Below are positions 43,326-56,600 of a DNA stretch of 64,000 nt, piece after piece. The notes beneath the pieces were generated by a model. That model did no database searches. It was not told the origin of the DNA and saw only the letters and a program-made list of their open reading frames with translations. Made by a program: the position numbers and the translations under genes. Where the stretch lies: assembly GCA_958450325.1 (NCBI GenBank), contig OY288239.1:42489811-42553810 (forward strand), written 5' to 3'. How positions within the stretch are numbered: position 1 is the first letter of the stretch; every line of letters starts with the position of its first letter. Origin of the DNA: Agrostemma githago (taxonomy: Eukaryota > Streptophyta > Magnoliopsida > Caryophyllales > Caryophyllaceae).

Positions 43326-44692
43326 AGTTATAAGAGAATCATGTTTATATGGTATCGTATTTTTTATGGATAACAAATCATAATATTGATTCTATCGTAT
43401 TCTTGCAGATTAATAATGATTCCATTCCATATGTTAGAATAATTTTTTTGTAGAGATTGCAATGACGTATTATTTGTGATTGATAAATATCTCATATATA
43501 TATATATATTATTTAGTTTCTTACTCTTGTGAGATGGTGTGAATATATTGTAATAATATTGGTAGGTATTACAATATTATATGATATGGTAATATGGATA
43601 TATGGTAATATGGATGCCATAATATCCTTGCTATTTAATGTCGGAGTAACCGGTGTTATTTAGGAATTCCAATATTTTGATATGGTAACGAACTTTTTAG
43701 GTATTGGAATCATGTTATTCTTGGTGATTGATAAAGATTTAATATAATTAGCTGCTTAGAGCATCGTGCGATTGGTGTGTTTATAAGGGTAATAATTTTT
43801 TATGGATTACAATATTATAAAGAGTAGGATATTAGTGTATGATTATTTTCCAAAAAAATGCTTATACAATTTAGAATATTTTGTATATCATACAAAAACA
43901 TGTCCCGATAGATGTTTGACTGCATTTACTATACAGTATCTTCTATCTTTAGTATATATATCATCATTGTAAACAATTAGCGTAAAGTAATATAAGTAGC
44001 TTATAATAATTTCTCATACTTTGTGCGTATTATGATTACTACGATCATTTTAATTATAGCAACTTAGTATTATACCGTATGTCTATATAACGACATAAGC
44101 GTTAACGTTTATAATAAAATAGCTTAAAACTCACATGCTTCCACGTATTTGTCGTTATTACCATATAAATACCAAGAGTTAGTGAGGTATATATATTCAC
44201 ACCAAGTCACACCTACTTAAATATTATGTATAATGTTACATAACAATAGCAATAATAATCTCTAAATACTACATATAATAGCAAACTACCATATATTCAC
44301 GTATGTTGTTGTGAATAATGTGGTTGACTTTGCTAATTTGGTGGAATTGACTGCTACCATAATTTGGTGTGAATAATAGTAATAATGTCACTATTACTAT
44401 ATTTCTTTATTATTTGGTGTGACTGATTACTATGGATCATTGATACAAATAAGATTATTTCACTCAATGACGAAAGACTCGAGATTGTTTGGATATGCAT
44501 AGCGACGTAATTGAACATGATTTGAGTAGCGAGAATCATATTATTGTTGAAATTAACGGAAAGGAAACCTACATTGAAAAATGTCTCAATGGAAAACTAT
44601 TGAAAACTTGAAAAGAAACAAAGTGGTGGACATCAATCGGAATTGAAAATATGAAACATAAATTAAAAGCCTAAAGTACGGATGTACACTAA
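43326..44692. other. AT-rich Helitron-associated sequence, no gene
   Basis: Contains sequence related in inverted orientation to the tandem repeats at 62805-63345 (CACACCAAGTCACACCTA at about 44198 against TAGGTGTGACTTGGTGTG). This supports its being the 3' part of the outer Helitron-like element. No GC-rich terminal hairpin was found, so that element's 3' end is either lost or unrecognised. Confidence 0.4.
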
Positions 44693-44876
44693 TTATTTAT
44701 TGGATTTCGTATCTTCGAGAGTCTCTACCATCATCGAAGCTTGCTTTTCGCTTGTACAACTCAACTGAGCATTGTAATCACATTTCTCGAGTGATCTCTT
44801 TGCGAGGGTAATGTCGAAGGTACTTGTTGGCGTCTCATGTTCACCGGTACTTTGGACAGACTCCTACATAGAATCC

Positions 44877-44910
<34 letters not shown>

Positions 44911-47212
44911 AGTTGTTGAATTATAATTTGTGTGCAAGCAAATTGTAGTGGGTCAAGTGCATAGAGGTAATGGTTGGGGATCATACCTTTCCTTTTTCGA
45001 TATCGACCACAGTTTCGACACGGGAATCAACCTCCAATTCCGCTCCCTAACATACGAAAGTAACAGTATACTTTACAATTTTATATACTTATTATTTTCA
45101 TATACTTAATTATAATATTAGTGCGTACCGGCTGTATTTTGCTAGATGACATGAATTTTTCAATGAGGTCGGGATTTTCAGAGAGTTTGTTCACGCCGTA
45201 TGAATACCATCCCATGTTTAGATTGTACTTTTGATCAACTTTTATCTTGAAGATGAATTTGCGATCAATTAAGACATTCAGGTCACTCGGATAAGCATTT
45301 TGGTCGTCATTATGCTACAAAATAATCATGCAAAGGAAGATTCATATACATATTGTATCTCATGCTTGAAATTCAATTAGAGTTACCCTTAGAAGATATG
45401 AGGGAGAACTAATAATGTAGGTAGATGTCATGTATAATTAGTTCACTATGCCTTGAGTTGATTCTTTCTGACGTCTTTTGCAGATTGTTGGATCAGATTA
45501 GTGACTTGACTATCAAAGAGCATAAATGTTGCATTTCTGCTATGATCTACGACATTAACTCTTACTTTGCACCTGTGATAAAGGCATGCGTAGAGGACAT
45601 TAATTTAAATGAATTATGAGATTCGTGGACAACCTACTATAGATATATCACAATCAATGCACGTTGTCTATAGTACATGTACCTTGGTACGACAATTTTT
45701 GCGTAACCTTCGCATTTGCCAGTGCACATCCATTTACCCTTGTCATCCAATTCCACCAATGATTTGCAGCTCTCGACGTACCATCTATACGTGGTGTCAA
45801 ATCCTTTGTTGGTAGCAAGGCAAACAAAGTAACCTTCCTACATAACTGGGGAATAAACGGTCATCTAAAGGAACATACTAAGTGACATAAATTGAGTCAT
45901 TATACAACCTCTTGTATTTATCTTATTTCATCAATGGTTTGCCTGACCGATATATCCAAGAGTTCATCGGCTATTGTGTCTGTGTGACTTGGAAGTTGTG
46001 TCAATGTTAATGACGTCGACCTACATCCGTTCACCGTTCTCCTGTTGTCAACATCATCAATAAAATTTTGTTATGCTTTGATTTGGAAATGCAGTCAAAA
46101 AATTTACGGGACTACTTTTAAAAGATATGATCCAGATGAAAACCTTTTAATATAGTCTCGGACTTCCTTGGCTTCGGCGTCAACCTCAATTCTTGAGCAA
46201 ATTGCATTGGATAATTTTGATTCTAAGTGAATTACATGCGGTTTTAGACAAAAATTATTATTGATAAACATATGTAAATTTATAGAGCACAGACCTTGGA
46301 ATGTCTTTAACTTTGGCATCTCGTAAGATGATTATATGATCGTTTGCAGCTTCTTCTTTGAATTTGGTAATTTTTCGGTCCATTTCAATGGCCAAAGTTT
46401 GCCACAAGGTACATACCAACTTATTATTCCTACGACAAATATCGGTTTTGTTATCAAAACTCATCAATATGAAGTTTGAAACATTCAAAGTGTTGAAGAA
46501 GATTTTTAAACTCACTCATTATCAACCAACTGAATCTGCAACTTTTGTTTTTTTGTTTGCGATCTCTAATTTGCCACTCCCGTCCAGCTGACCAATCACA
46601 TCTGTATACATATAATGTGTACATATTGTAAGGATTAAATGTAATAAATGCATCCGTAGTAGATGGATTAACTCAGTTTTTGTCGAAAGAATAGTATAAT
46701 AAAATAATGAATTCAATGAACGCATACCGACTAAGTAATTTGTATCAAGCCTATCATGTAGGATGTCATTGAACGAAGCAAACTCGATGGATTTTTCGGG
46801 AATGATAGTATTGGTGGTTGTTGTAAAAGTGGTTTTCGCGGTGAAAACTATCTTGTATGGATGTTTGACAACTCGATATTCACCACTGTTCTCGCTTACA
46901 CGAAAATTTGTTAAATAACGCACCCCACCTTCGACTACCAGAGACTTATGCTTCCACATTAGTCGTTTATGAATTGTAGCTTGAATCTACCCCTCTGAAT
47001 AACAGAGATACAAAGTATGAGTCATTATAAAAAATTATTAATGGAAGTTATGAATAATGCTAAGTCATGTGGGTGACGGGGTTACCTCGGAATCTATGAG
47101 TATGAAGTCTAAGTTGCTCCCATGCATAGACAATTCTTCCTTTAATGTGCCACATTTCTTTGTCTGGGTTGATTGATTGAATACCATCACATTGGGTGAT
47201 GTTTGAAGCCAT
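44693..47212 (-). pseudogene. RPA70-like single-strand DNA-binding protein gene, copy 1 (outer Helitron)
   Basis: RPA70 binds single-stranded DNA, and plant Helitrons often carry a relative. Minus-strand exons start MASNITQCDGIQSINPDKEMW (ATG 47210-47212). Then DBD-A (VEGGVRYLTNFRVSENSGEYRV, 46959 down), DVIGQLDGSG, DBD-B (CTLWQTLAIEMDR, IIILRDAKVKDIP), and DBD-C with a zinc-ribbon (RWYVESCKSL, WMCTGKC, about 45840-45690). A final exon ends ..LEDTKSNK at TAA 44693-44695. A frame change in exon 1 (after IVYAWEQL) and one after LEIANKK suggest decay, though unrecognised splicing could explain the second. It lies outside the inner Helitron, 340 bp from its end. Confidence 0.7.
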
Positions 47213-47553
47213 TGTGGACGATGTAAAGATGATGACAAACAATTTGGTTGAACGCAGAGCAATATGTTTGTACCACGTTTATATATATGACTACCATAAT
47301 ATTTTTGCTATTATATCTATAGTATTTTTATTTTTATAATATTCTTGCCAAACGATTTCTCATTCTTGCCATACGTACATATATTTTATTTGCTAATAAA
47401 TATCTCATAAATATGTAGTACTATATATTATAATATATTTGCCAATCATATTTCAGTTGACATACGTACTATATGATTGACATCATATATACATACATTT
47501 TATTTTATTTGATTAATATCTCATGAATATGTAGTACTCTATTTTATAATATA

Positions 47554-47584
47554 CTAGTTTTCATGCCCGTGAAATTCACGGGGC
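47554..47584 (-). other. Helitron 3' terminus with hairpin
   Basis: Minus strand reads a stem GCCCCGTGAA / TTCACGGGC followed by ATGAAAACTAG. The stem is nearly perfect with one extra base, 8 nt from the CTAG end. This acts as the rolling-circle termination signal in Helitrons. Confidence 0.85.
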
Positions 47585-47919
47585 TTGCAATGGTATGTTT
47601 GTGCGATGTCCCTTTAGTGCAGTACCTTCTTTGTGTGCGTTTGTTGGCAGTGTAGTGGCCAATTGGTGAAAGAGTGAAAATTTTTAGTGTTTCATTTGGT
47701 TGCTCGAAGTTGCGTAAATCCGAACGATAAGCGTAATGTAGATAGCAAACAACGCCAGTAAATAAGGAATAGGGGAATCTGGGTTAGCTACACCCCCAAA
47801 TCTTGGTAAACAAACTAGAATGTAGTTCGTGGTAGGTGGAAGTCAAAATAAAATTAAATTGCATGACACAATTAGCTAACAATAATGCGTAAATTTAAAA
47901 GTTCTTTATTGTGCTCCGC

Positions 47920-50168
47920 TTAAGTGTGGTGTGATGTTGTTGGCCTCAAGCGCTTCCCGGCCTTGATAATCTCCTTCATGTTTGTGTCTCCCGCGTTAGG
48001 GTCATCCCTGCAGCACATTGTAGACAGATTATGCTCAATTAGCATAAGTAAATGTAATAATTATTTGTGAATGTAAGTTTTTTTGTCATTACTGTTTTGG
48101 ACGCTTTGAAGTTTCTGTTTTATGTGGAGTGTTGAGGAGGAGTTCGTCTTCTGGCAAGTCTACGGCCGCACTTGTTTCCTCATTTCTTTCTACGGACTGC
48201 AGATTATTTTTGTTTCCGTTGTGAACATCATTGATATTTTTAGCAGTTGTTGTGGAACCAAAAAAGTAATCGTATATACCTTGTCTAGGGATTTGTTGAC
48301 TGTCGATTCATGTATCGCAGGCAGAAATGTCTTCTGCACCTTTAATTCCCTTTCATTCCCAAATTTATTTACCCCTATCTTAACCTTGAAAGTACATGTC
48401 TTCCCAACACATTGCTGTAGAATGTCAAATACTTTTCCTTTTCCGTCATCCTACAATACCATTCCGAAACAGGTGGTTAGTGTATTCTGATCTCTCGTAA
48501 TATCATATTAAATTGAATATTAGTAATAGTATTTGTGAAGTCATTACCTTCTCATACAAGTTCAACAGCTGAGATATTGGCTTCCCAATGACCTTCTCTG
48601 CTTCCTTGTGGAAAATAACCAACGGGGCGGATGTGTCTCCGTCCGCTATCGTGGTCATTAGTCTATACCTGCAAGTAGAAAGTTGGGAAACGTTCTGTTT
48701 CAAGGGAGCCTTAATTTAATTGTTACTTACCTTTGGGTCGGGTAGGAAATCAGTTGGGCACAGTTACCGCACGTTCTATCTTCACGAATGCCTGTCTTGC
48801 ATGTCGGGCATGATTGGTATTTCCAATCGACGTCCGTGTGGACTTCCACTAACGTGCCTTCGCATATAAATGCTTCTTTCTCGTCTGTTATTTCCATCTC
48901 TAGTAGTTCCCGGATGGTTTTTTGTTCTTCAGCAACTCCTCAAACGTCTCTTCTGGGGTGGCTGATAACGTCACGTGAATAGTTGGAGGGTCCCTATAGA
49001 TATATATGTAACGTGTAAAAAATTTTGGCGAGGAGTTGACAAAGTACTGTAAAGTAAATGGTTCATAGCTATCGGGGAAGAACCTTTGTTGCAGAGTTAG
49101 TGTCTCTGCAATGGCCAGATTTACATATATTTTTGTGGCATATGTGGATTGTAGTTGGTAAGTCCCTGCGAACACGTTATGTAGTTTTTCGGAATTAGAT
49201 GGGTGCGTACGTAGTGTATGTAATGTTGTTCTTCACAGCTGTTGTTTTTTTGGTTCTTAGTTCTTACCGTCGTACTGCGTTACTCTGGTTGACGTTATTA
49301 CAACGACCTTCGCATCGATGTCGTGCGCCATCTCCTCGTCCACGAGTGCGGCCGCATCTCCCCATAAAGTGGCACGTACCTTTTCGTCCCTGAGCGTTGT
49401 AAAAATAGAGAATATACAGTTCATGTCGGCAACAACTGGTTAATATGTGTTAAGGTAAAATTTTGTAATGGCTTGCCTTTCGTTTATGATCTCTATATGT
49501 CTTAGTTGTGTGCAGCCGTTCTCAGTCCGCACTTCTTTTATTGTCTCTATTGTTGTCAATAATCCCACAACATCTGCTCCATGAATAAAATATGTTAGGT
49601 TTATGCGAAAAAGTCGTAAATTAGGTGAATATTTAGGACAAATACGATGACTATGTACATATTTTAATGGGTTGTTCTACCTATTAAATAATCGTTCTTG
49701 TTGTTACGCTCGTGGAGACTCTCTATTGGGAAGAACTCAAACTTGTGTAATGGAATAGCCTGGCTTGGAGTTTCATCTTCGACAATTGATGTAAAAGGGG
49801 TGAACCTGATGATATTGTCATTAGTTTTGACAGGCCTGTATGAGCGGGTGTTTTTTATAACGTCGAAGTGCTGCAATGTGTATACTCTGCCTTCCTTCAA
49901 TTCCTCTCTGTAAGAGCTAACAATTTTTTTTGGTATTGTTGTGTGGATGTGGTGTCCCTGTTAAACATTTTGTTAGAATGTCGTAGATTATGTGTCAAGG
50001 AAGCAGTATTCTGTCAGTTACCTCTTTATCTAAGAAAATCAGGTCCATTGATAGTGGGTGGGCTGTCTTGTTTGGATTCACCTCCCATATTCTTGTTGCT
50101 CTTGCAGTGATTTTGTACTTTGATTTTGAGGGGAGTAAGTTGGCTATGGTTGTCAAAATTGGTGCCAT
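47920..50168 (-). CDS. RPA70-like gene of the inner Helitron, multi-exon
   Basis: Minus strand from ATG 50166-50168 (MAPILTTIANLLPSKSKYKI; first exon to 50022, donor GTAACT). Later coding blocks: DBD-A (EGRVYTLQHFDVIKNTRSYRP, FEFFPIESLHERNNKNDYLI, about 49960-49682); VVGLLTTIETIKEVRTENG (49580-49480) and ATLWGDAAALVDEEM (49400-49270), DBD-B; FAGTYQLQSTYATKIYVN (49175 down); DBD-C zinc ribbon CPTCKTGIREDRTCGNC and YRLMTTIADGDTSAP (48900-48560); GKGKVFDILQQCVGKTCTFKV (48450 down). It ends KRLRPTTSHHT at TAA 47920-47922. I saw no frame-breaking change in the blocks, but exon edges are only partly resolved. Likely binds displaced single strands during Helitron copying. Confidence 0.75.
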
Positions 50169-51972
50169 TTCTGTTTGTGTTCTTCTCTGCCTTTTGACCT
50201 GCACATGTGAAAATAAGAATGGGTATTAGCTAAGACGGTGAGCAGAAGGTAGGAGGCATGAATGAATATGTCACAAATAATATGGACTGAGGCTTAAATG
50301 AGCTAAGCAATTGGCGGTGACATTTAGTGCCGTACGATGCTTACCATTACTTATAGTAAATAGTAAAAAATGTCTAATATCTAACAATGCTTATAGTAAA
50401 TTAATATTCAACGCAAAAAAGTTGGGAGCAAAGTAGGAAATAAGAGCCACAAAATGTTGGGGAATGTGGAAATAAAGAAATATTATGGTTCGGCAGTAGC
50501 AGGACAATGACGGCAATCTAAACACCAAAATTGGTAAGTGATGTGTCTACTTATCATTATCATCACCTTTTGATGGGTATTTTGTAGTCTTCCTTGGGTT
50601 TAATTTTCTGCAGTCAATCTTATTGTAATGCTTTCCGGTTTGTGATTTCTATTTACCTATCTACCTATTTATATGATAGGATGTGTATGAAGGTAATTAA
50701 TTTGTGCACATTTAGTGCCATTATAATTGTGTTTACTGCTGGTCTTAAAGTTTTATATTTGAGATGATTTTGTTTTAAAAAGTGGATCATAATTCATGAT
50801 TCATAGCATGGATTGAGGGATAGAGGCCGAATAACGTCTAAATTCATTAGGAGAGAGGTGTATTTTGAAATCAGGCTCTTGATGAATTAGTATTATTATG
50901 TAATAAATATAAATAAATAAATATACAGTGTCTTCCACAGGCTTGCAAATTGATGAAAGGATAGGATCGTAATCCTCTAGGATCGTGTTTTCATTCATAA
51001 TATCCCAGGATGAAGGTGAGGCACTCTATAATTAGTTTTCCCAAATCTGTATGAAAATTATAAACAATCGAATATATACTGCTATATCTTTCTGATATGT
51101 ATTTGCTTTGAACTGAAATTTGAAATGAGAGTATATTTTTTTGAAATAAAACTCTTAGTGAATTATACAAATTAAATTGAATTGATTTGTATTTGCAATG
51201 ATTAATTCTGAAATTAATTACGAATTTTTGAACGGTATGTATTTGCTTTGAATTGAAATTTGAAATGAGAGTATATTTTTTTAAATAAAACTGTTAGTGA
51301 ATTATACAAATTCAATTGAAAATTTGAATTATACAAATTGAATTAAATACGAATTTATGAATGAAATTAATTGCTATTTGTATTCAATTGGATTGGATAT
51401 AGCAGTATATATTAAAATATACAGTGTCTTCCACAGGCTTGCAAATTGATGAAAGGATAGGATCGTAATCCTCTAGGATCGTAATCCTCTAGGATCGTGT
51501 TTTCATTCATAATATCCCAGGATGAAGGTGAAGCACTCTATAATTAGTTTTCCCAAATCTGTATGAAAATTATAAACAATCGAATATATACTGCTATATC
51601 TTTCTGATATGTATTTGCTTTGAACTGAAATTTGAAATGAGTGTATATTTTTTTGAAATAAAACTCTTAGTGAATTATACAAATTAAATTGAATTGATTT
51701 GTATTTGCAATGATTAATTCTGAAATTAATTACGAATTTTTGAACGGTATGTATTTGCTCTGAATTGAAATTCGAAATGAGAGTATATTTTTTTTAAATA
51801 AAACTGTTAGTGACTTATACAAATTCAAATGAAAATTTGAATTATACAAATTGAATTAAATACGAATTTATGAATGAAATTAATTGCTATTTGTATTCAA
51901 TTGGATATAGCAGTATATATTCGATTGTTTATGTTCCGACATGTGTAAATTCCTATTTTTCTTACATATAAG
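50169..51972. other. Intergenic part of Helitron with a 496-bp tandem duplication
   Basis: No gene. Positions 50925-51418 recur at 51421-51921 (both start ACAGTGTCTTCCACAGG) with few differences. The second copy has an extra internal 16-bp doubling (GATCGTAATCCTCTAG at about 51461-51492). The last part lies immediately upstream of the Agenet ORF and may serve as its promoter region. Confidence 0.75.
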
Positions 51973-51987
51973 GTGATATTCGTAAAA

Positions 51988-52404
51988 ATGGCTCACAACT
52001 ATCTGAATGGGGACATAGTGGAGGTCATGTATCCTTACGCGGGTTTCTGGGGTGGTTACTATAGTGGTTGTGTCGTGTGCTGTGGTGGTAGCAGATGTTT
52101 GTATGTGCAGTTTCACAATTTGACCGACTCGAGTGGGGTAAGCCCTTTAAGCGATGTTGTTGTCGTGGACTTGGTTCGCCCTTTTCCGCCGTTTATTAAC
52201 AGCTCCGGTTTTTTTGCAGATGATCTAGTGGAGCTTTATGTGTTCCATGGGTGGTATGTCGGAAGAATCGTGCATGTGTATAGTCATCCTGGTTACTATG
52301 GTGTCCACCTCGAGATGAATGATCAAGTCTTAATAGGGGAGATGTCTCTAATGCGTCTCTGTCAAGTTTGGGAGAATGGTAGATGGGTTATCTTGATTGA
52401 TTAG
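51988..52404 (+). CDS. Small tandem Agenet-domain protein captured in the Helitron
   Basis: 138 residues from ATG 51988 (MAHNYLNGDIVEVMYPYAG). The frame opens slightly earlier with GTG, but this is the first ATG. Two Agenet (Tudor-like) units: residues about 5-62 (GDIVEV, FWGGYYSGCVV, YVQFHNLTDS, PLSDVV) and about 75-136 (FFADDLVELYVFHGWYVGRIVHV, YYGVHLEM, QVLIGEMSLMRLCQVWENGRW). Agenet proteins read histone or RNA-linked marks in plants. It runs opposite to the Helitron's own genes. AATAAA occurs about 80 bp after the stop. The open frame and kept domain residues suggest recent capture or retained function. Confidence 0.75.
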   Translation: MAHNYLNGDIVEVMYPYAGFWGGYYSGCVVCCGGSRCLYVQFHNLTDSSGVSPLSDVVVVDLVRPFPPFINSSGFFADDLVELYVFHGWYVGRIVHVYSHPGYYGVHLEMNDQVLIGEMSLMRLCQVWENGRWVILID

Positions 52405-53679
52405 TCTAGCCTATGTTTCAGTTTGTATTGTATTACATTTGAACTACATGTTGATTGGTCGTGGTAGGTTGGTTTTTCCTTGTCGAATAAAAGCATCATC
52501 ATGTTTACTTTGAAGCTGTCAGTTTTAAACTATTTTTAGTTATTGACATTATAATTACTACTCAAATGTAATTCTAGTAACCAGAATAAGGTAATTAAGC
52601 ACTGAAGCGGAGAGTTTACTTGTGTCATTTTGATTCTTCTCATTCCCAATCCTTTTTTCTATAAAATCATCCAGCATCACGCCTTTTCCTGTCACCCATT
52701 ACTCCGCTCCTATCATCATCAATCAGTCAATTACTATTACTATATCAATATACTAAGATAAGATTAAGATGATGGGTGATGACTATGAGTTTGTCATTGT
52801 TTATCACATTCCATTATGATTATTATTTCATTACATTGCTAAATTACTTCAGTCAATCATGATGTACATCATACATTTGATTTCCTTGATCTGGGTTTTT
52901 GCGAATTATAGTTGGAATTTGCTAATCTGAATTTGATGATTGGTTGAAGGGCACTGGAGGCAGCGGTTGATCCTTACTGATTGATCGATAAACCTCTACA
53001 GGCAGCGCTCAACTCATCTAATATGTGCATCGTCGAGCGTAGTTGGGCATTACTTTCAAAGGGTATGCATAAAATGTGTGTTTACTGCGCAGTAAGACAA
53101 AGGCGAGACGGGAATGCGATGTAATTTGAAACCACAATTCAATTGGAATATCAATATAGATAGCATAAATATAAAACATGGGGTATTTTAAGATAACCTT
53201 CTATCTATCTATCTGCGAAATCTATGAGAGTGTGATGGCAAAGAACGGTATCTTTAAGTCATCAAAGCTTAAATTCAAAAGAAATCGATACCAAAACGCA
53301 AGGAAATGAAGAAAAAAGAGTGGGTCAAAGAGAACGGTCGCCACACCAGCCACCACATGAGCCCTAAACAATTAAATCTAAATAATTAATTAAATTGTAA
53401 TAAGACAATAAATAAAATAATTAAGTAAATAAGTAGAGTAATTGATATTACATCATCAATAAATAACTGTATGTAAACCGAATTTTGGGTAAAAGGCCAA
53501 GAGTTTATAAGGGTAGGATAGAAAGTTTAAAAAAAAGCATTACGATTGAGTAAATCTTTGTTTTAAAAAAAGTAATTCCACAAAAAATACAGCTATAAAA
53601 CCATCTAAAATAAAAATCGAGTGATTAGCCTATACCCTATACTGTATGTGACGTATAAAGAAGGCTTCAAATTTAGCTG
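52405..53679. other. Helitron spacer, no gene seen
   Basis: 3' flank of the Agenet ORF followed by AT-rich sequence with a TCTA microsatellite near 53200. It lies between two convergent transcription units. Nothing else recognised. Confidence 0.5.
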
Positions 53680-56600
53680 TCACAAATCTGCGAAAATTTC
53701 TCTGTAGACGACATTTTTAGTCATCCCCGCGCATCCGTCTTTATCACTCTCACTTGGTATGTAAATTCGTAAGCCTTTACGCGACGTGACTCTTGAAACA
53801 GTAACATATAACTTGCCGTGGCTAAAAACAGGCTGGGGTAAGTATATGCCTACCTTAGCAAATGTCTGGCCTTGGCTCTTGTTTATTGTCATTGAGAAAC
53901 ATACTTTGACAGGGAATTGTCGTCTCTTCAGCATGAAAGGCCATTTTGTCTCCGTTGGTGTCATCTCAATTCTTGGTATTGACACAATCGTACCGATGTT
54001 GGTGCCGGTGATGACTTCTGCCTCAATAATACGTGACCGTATTTTGGTAACTATGAGTCTTGTCCCGTTGCACATTCCTGAAGCTTGATTAATGTTTCGT
54101 AGCAATATAATCGGGCAACCTTCCTTATGACGTATTTCATGATTGGGCAAACCTTGGAACTTGAGGGAGTTAAGGAACTCAGTTGGATATAGGCTGTCCA
54201 TATTACTTGCATGCCGCGTCAATGGACAAATCCTATCAACGCTTTTTGATATATGTTCTTCTCCCGGTATGAGGCTTAACATGTAATTGTTGACCTCTTC
54301 AGCTGTGTCATTCTTTGGTGTTAATATAGCCCGATCTTGTAAATACGCACGGTTGGTGAAATTATCCAATAGTTGAGGGTAAACTTCTTGGACAATTGAA
54401 GCGATCGGGTCTCCACCCGGATGAACTAAAAGGTCCTCCGGTATATTTATCCACGAACTTTCATCCTCATCTTCCTTGGATGTTGCAGGAATCTTCCCAT
54501 CTCCCATGTCAAGTACCCATTTGCTGAACTCAGATAGTTCTGCGGCTTCTTCTTCACTTTTTCCTTGCATTATGCGCATGTTTTTCTGAAGTTTCATGAC
54601 AGTGCAATGTGGCCAGATTTGGCTTGATCTGCTAATAGAAGCATCAACTATATCTGCTCTCCCCTTCTTAGGAACTACGGGTAAAATTTGTCTAAAGTCC
54701 CCACCTAGCACGACAGTTTTTCCGCCAAATACTTTATGCATCGCCATGGCGTCATCAAGCTGCATAATGTCTCTAAATGCTCTGTCAACAGCCTCGAAGG
54801 CGTGTCTATGGACCATCGGTGCTTCGTCCCATATGATTAGATTTGCTTTCCTGATTAAATGTGCCAAGTCCGACCCCTGTTCAATCTTGCATCTTGTGTT
54901 GTCACTCAGAAGCAATGGTATAGCGAACCGTGAATGGGCAGTTCTGCCTGAAATCAACAACAAAGCGGCTATGCCAGAGGATGCCACAGCGAGGATTATA
55001 TGGCCATCAGATCTAAGCCTGGAAATCAGTGTTTTCCAAAGATAGGTTTTACCTGTTCCGCCACTGCCGTAGACAAAGAAAACACCGCCCTTTTTGAGAT
55101 GCACTGCTTTCAGTACTGAGTCGTACACATGCCGCTGGTCAATGTTCAGACCCGATTGTAGCAGGTCGGCTTGTTCACGCAGTGTTTCTTCGTCGTAATA
55201 TTGTTCTTCAAGTATTAGGCGGTTAGATGAGTCTTGCATTAGGGCGTCATCAGGTAAAGGGAAGTCGTCGTATTGTCTAAGGCTTCGGCCACTACGGTTT
55301 AGGATCAGCTCTATCTCATAAAGCGCGTAGTTTTTGACTTGGTCAATAGTTAAACTTAAATTTCCGATGCCGAACCTTCTGCGTTGGCGATGCAGTATGT
55401 CGTCAGATAAGTCTTGTGAATGTGCATCCCACAGGGCTTTTGGGTCTGTCACTTCACAAAACAGCAACATGGTCACAAAGAGTTCGCGAAGTTGTCGAGG
55501 TGTTGACCAAGTTGCAGCTTCGTTCAACGCCACGTGCCATTCATCATCTCCATCAAGTAAACCTCTAGCTTTGCAAGCATCTTTGAACGTCGGATATATG
55601 ACATCGTCCACTGTTCTAATGTCCGCATAACATGTAGCTCCCTTAACTATATTCAACAACAACGTCAAATAATATGATTCTCCTGCTGTGGGTGGGGCGA
55701 AGTATATTCTACCGAGCTTCAGTCCCTTTTTTCCTTTTTGTCCACTTCTTAGATCCGACATTCCATACCCATTTTAGTGGGAAATCAGCATACGTTAACT
55801 CATGCGCCTCTTCGTGCTGTTTATTTGTCTCCATCCACTCTGTGAAGGTTGTTTTTGCTTCACCGACCCTTTCAAGTACCTCTTCCGGTTCCTGTTCGTC
55901 TTCGAAAATGATTTGTTGTTCATCTTCCAAGTGGAAACATAGTCTCTGGACTGGCGGTTGCTTAAACTGAATCTCGAATGCGAACATATGCCAGGAAGCT
56001 TCAGAGGCTGATATGTACCTACAGCGAAGATACATCTCAATCTCGTCAACTGGTTTGTTTGACGTCTCTCCAGTATCCTGGTCTCCTCTTATCTCTTCTA
56101 ATTTTGCCAACGCCATGTCAGGTCCCTTGGACATATATTTGAAAAGGTACTTGATTGACCTATGTTTATTACACCATTCTACATTTATGTGGGCCTGGTA
56201 TTTGACCAATAGATCTATGTTATGAGGCACAATAAATCTATTGTCGATGGTGTGGCCGCTCTTTTCCAATGTTTTACCATCATTCCCCCGTCGATACTCT
56301 AGGTACCCATCTTCACTAACTGATGTCTGGCTGCAGAACTTTCTTGGATAATATTTAGAGCAGTTCCCATCAATCATACATGGCGATTGAGAGTTCATTT
56401 CACCACAGGGACCGTGGACCATGAATTGCATAACGGTGGCATACCCAAGCGGATCTTCTTTTTCATCAGGAATCTCAGCACTGATAATGTTGTCAATATC
56501 AGCAGGGTCGGTGGGCTTATCATCTGGATGTAGGAAGAGGCAAATATGTGCATGTGGTAATCCTCTTTTCTAAAACTCGATAGTGTATACAACAGCAAGA

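Noticed and set aside
44878..44910. AT/GT dinucleotide run as a regulatory element
   Set aside because: A simple microsatellite in an intron-like part of a decayed RPA gene; nothing supports a role.
55725..55745. Programmed -1 ribosomal frameshift site (A-run before GGG) between Rep and helicase
   Set aside because: The needed shift is +1 in register, no canonical slippery heptamer is in the zero frame, and Helitrons normally encode one continuous fusion.
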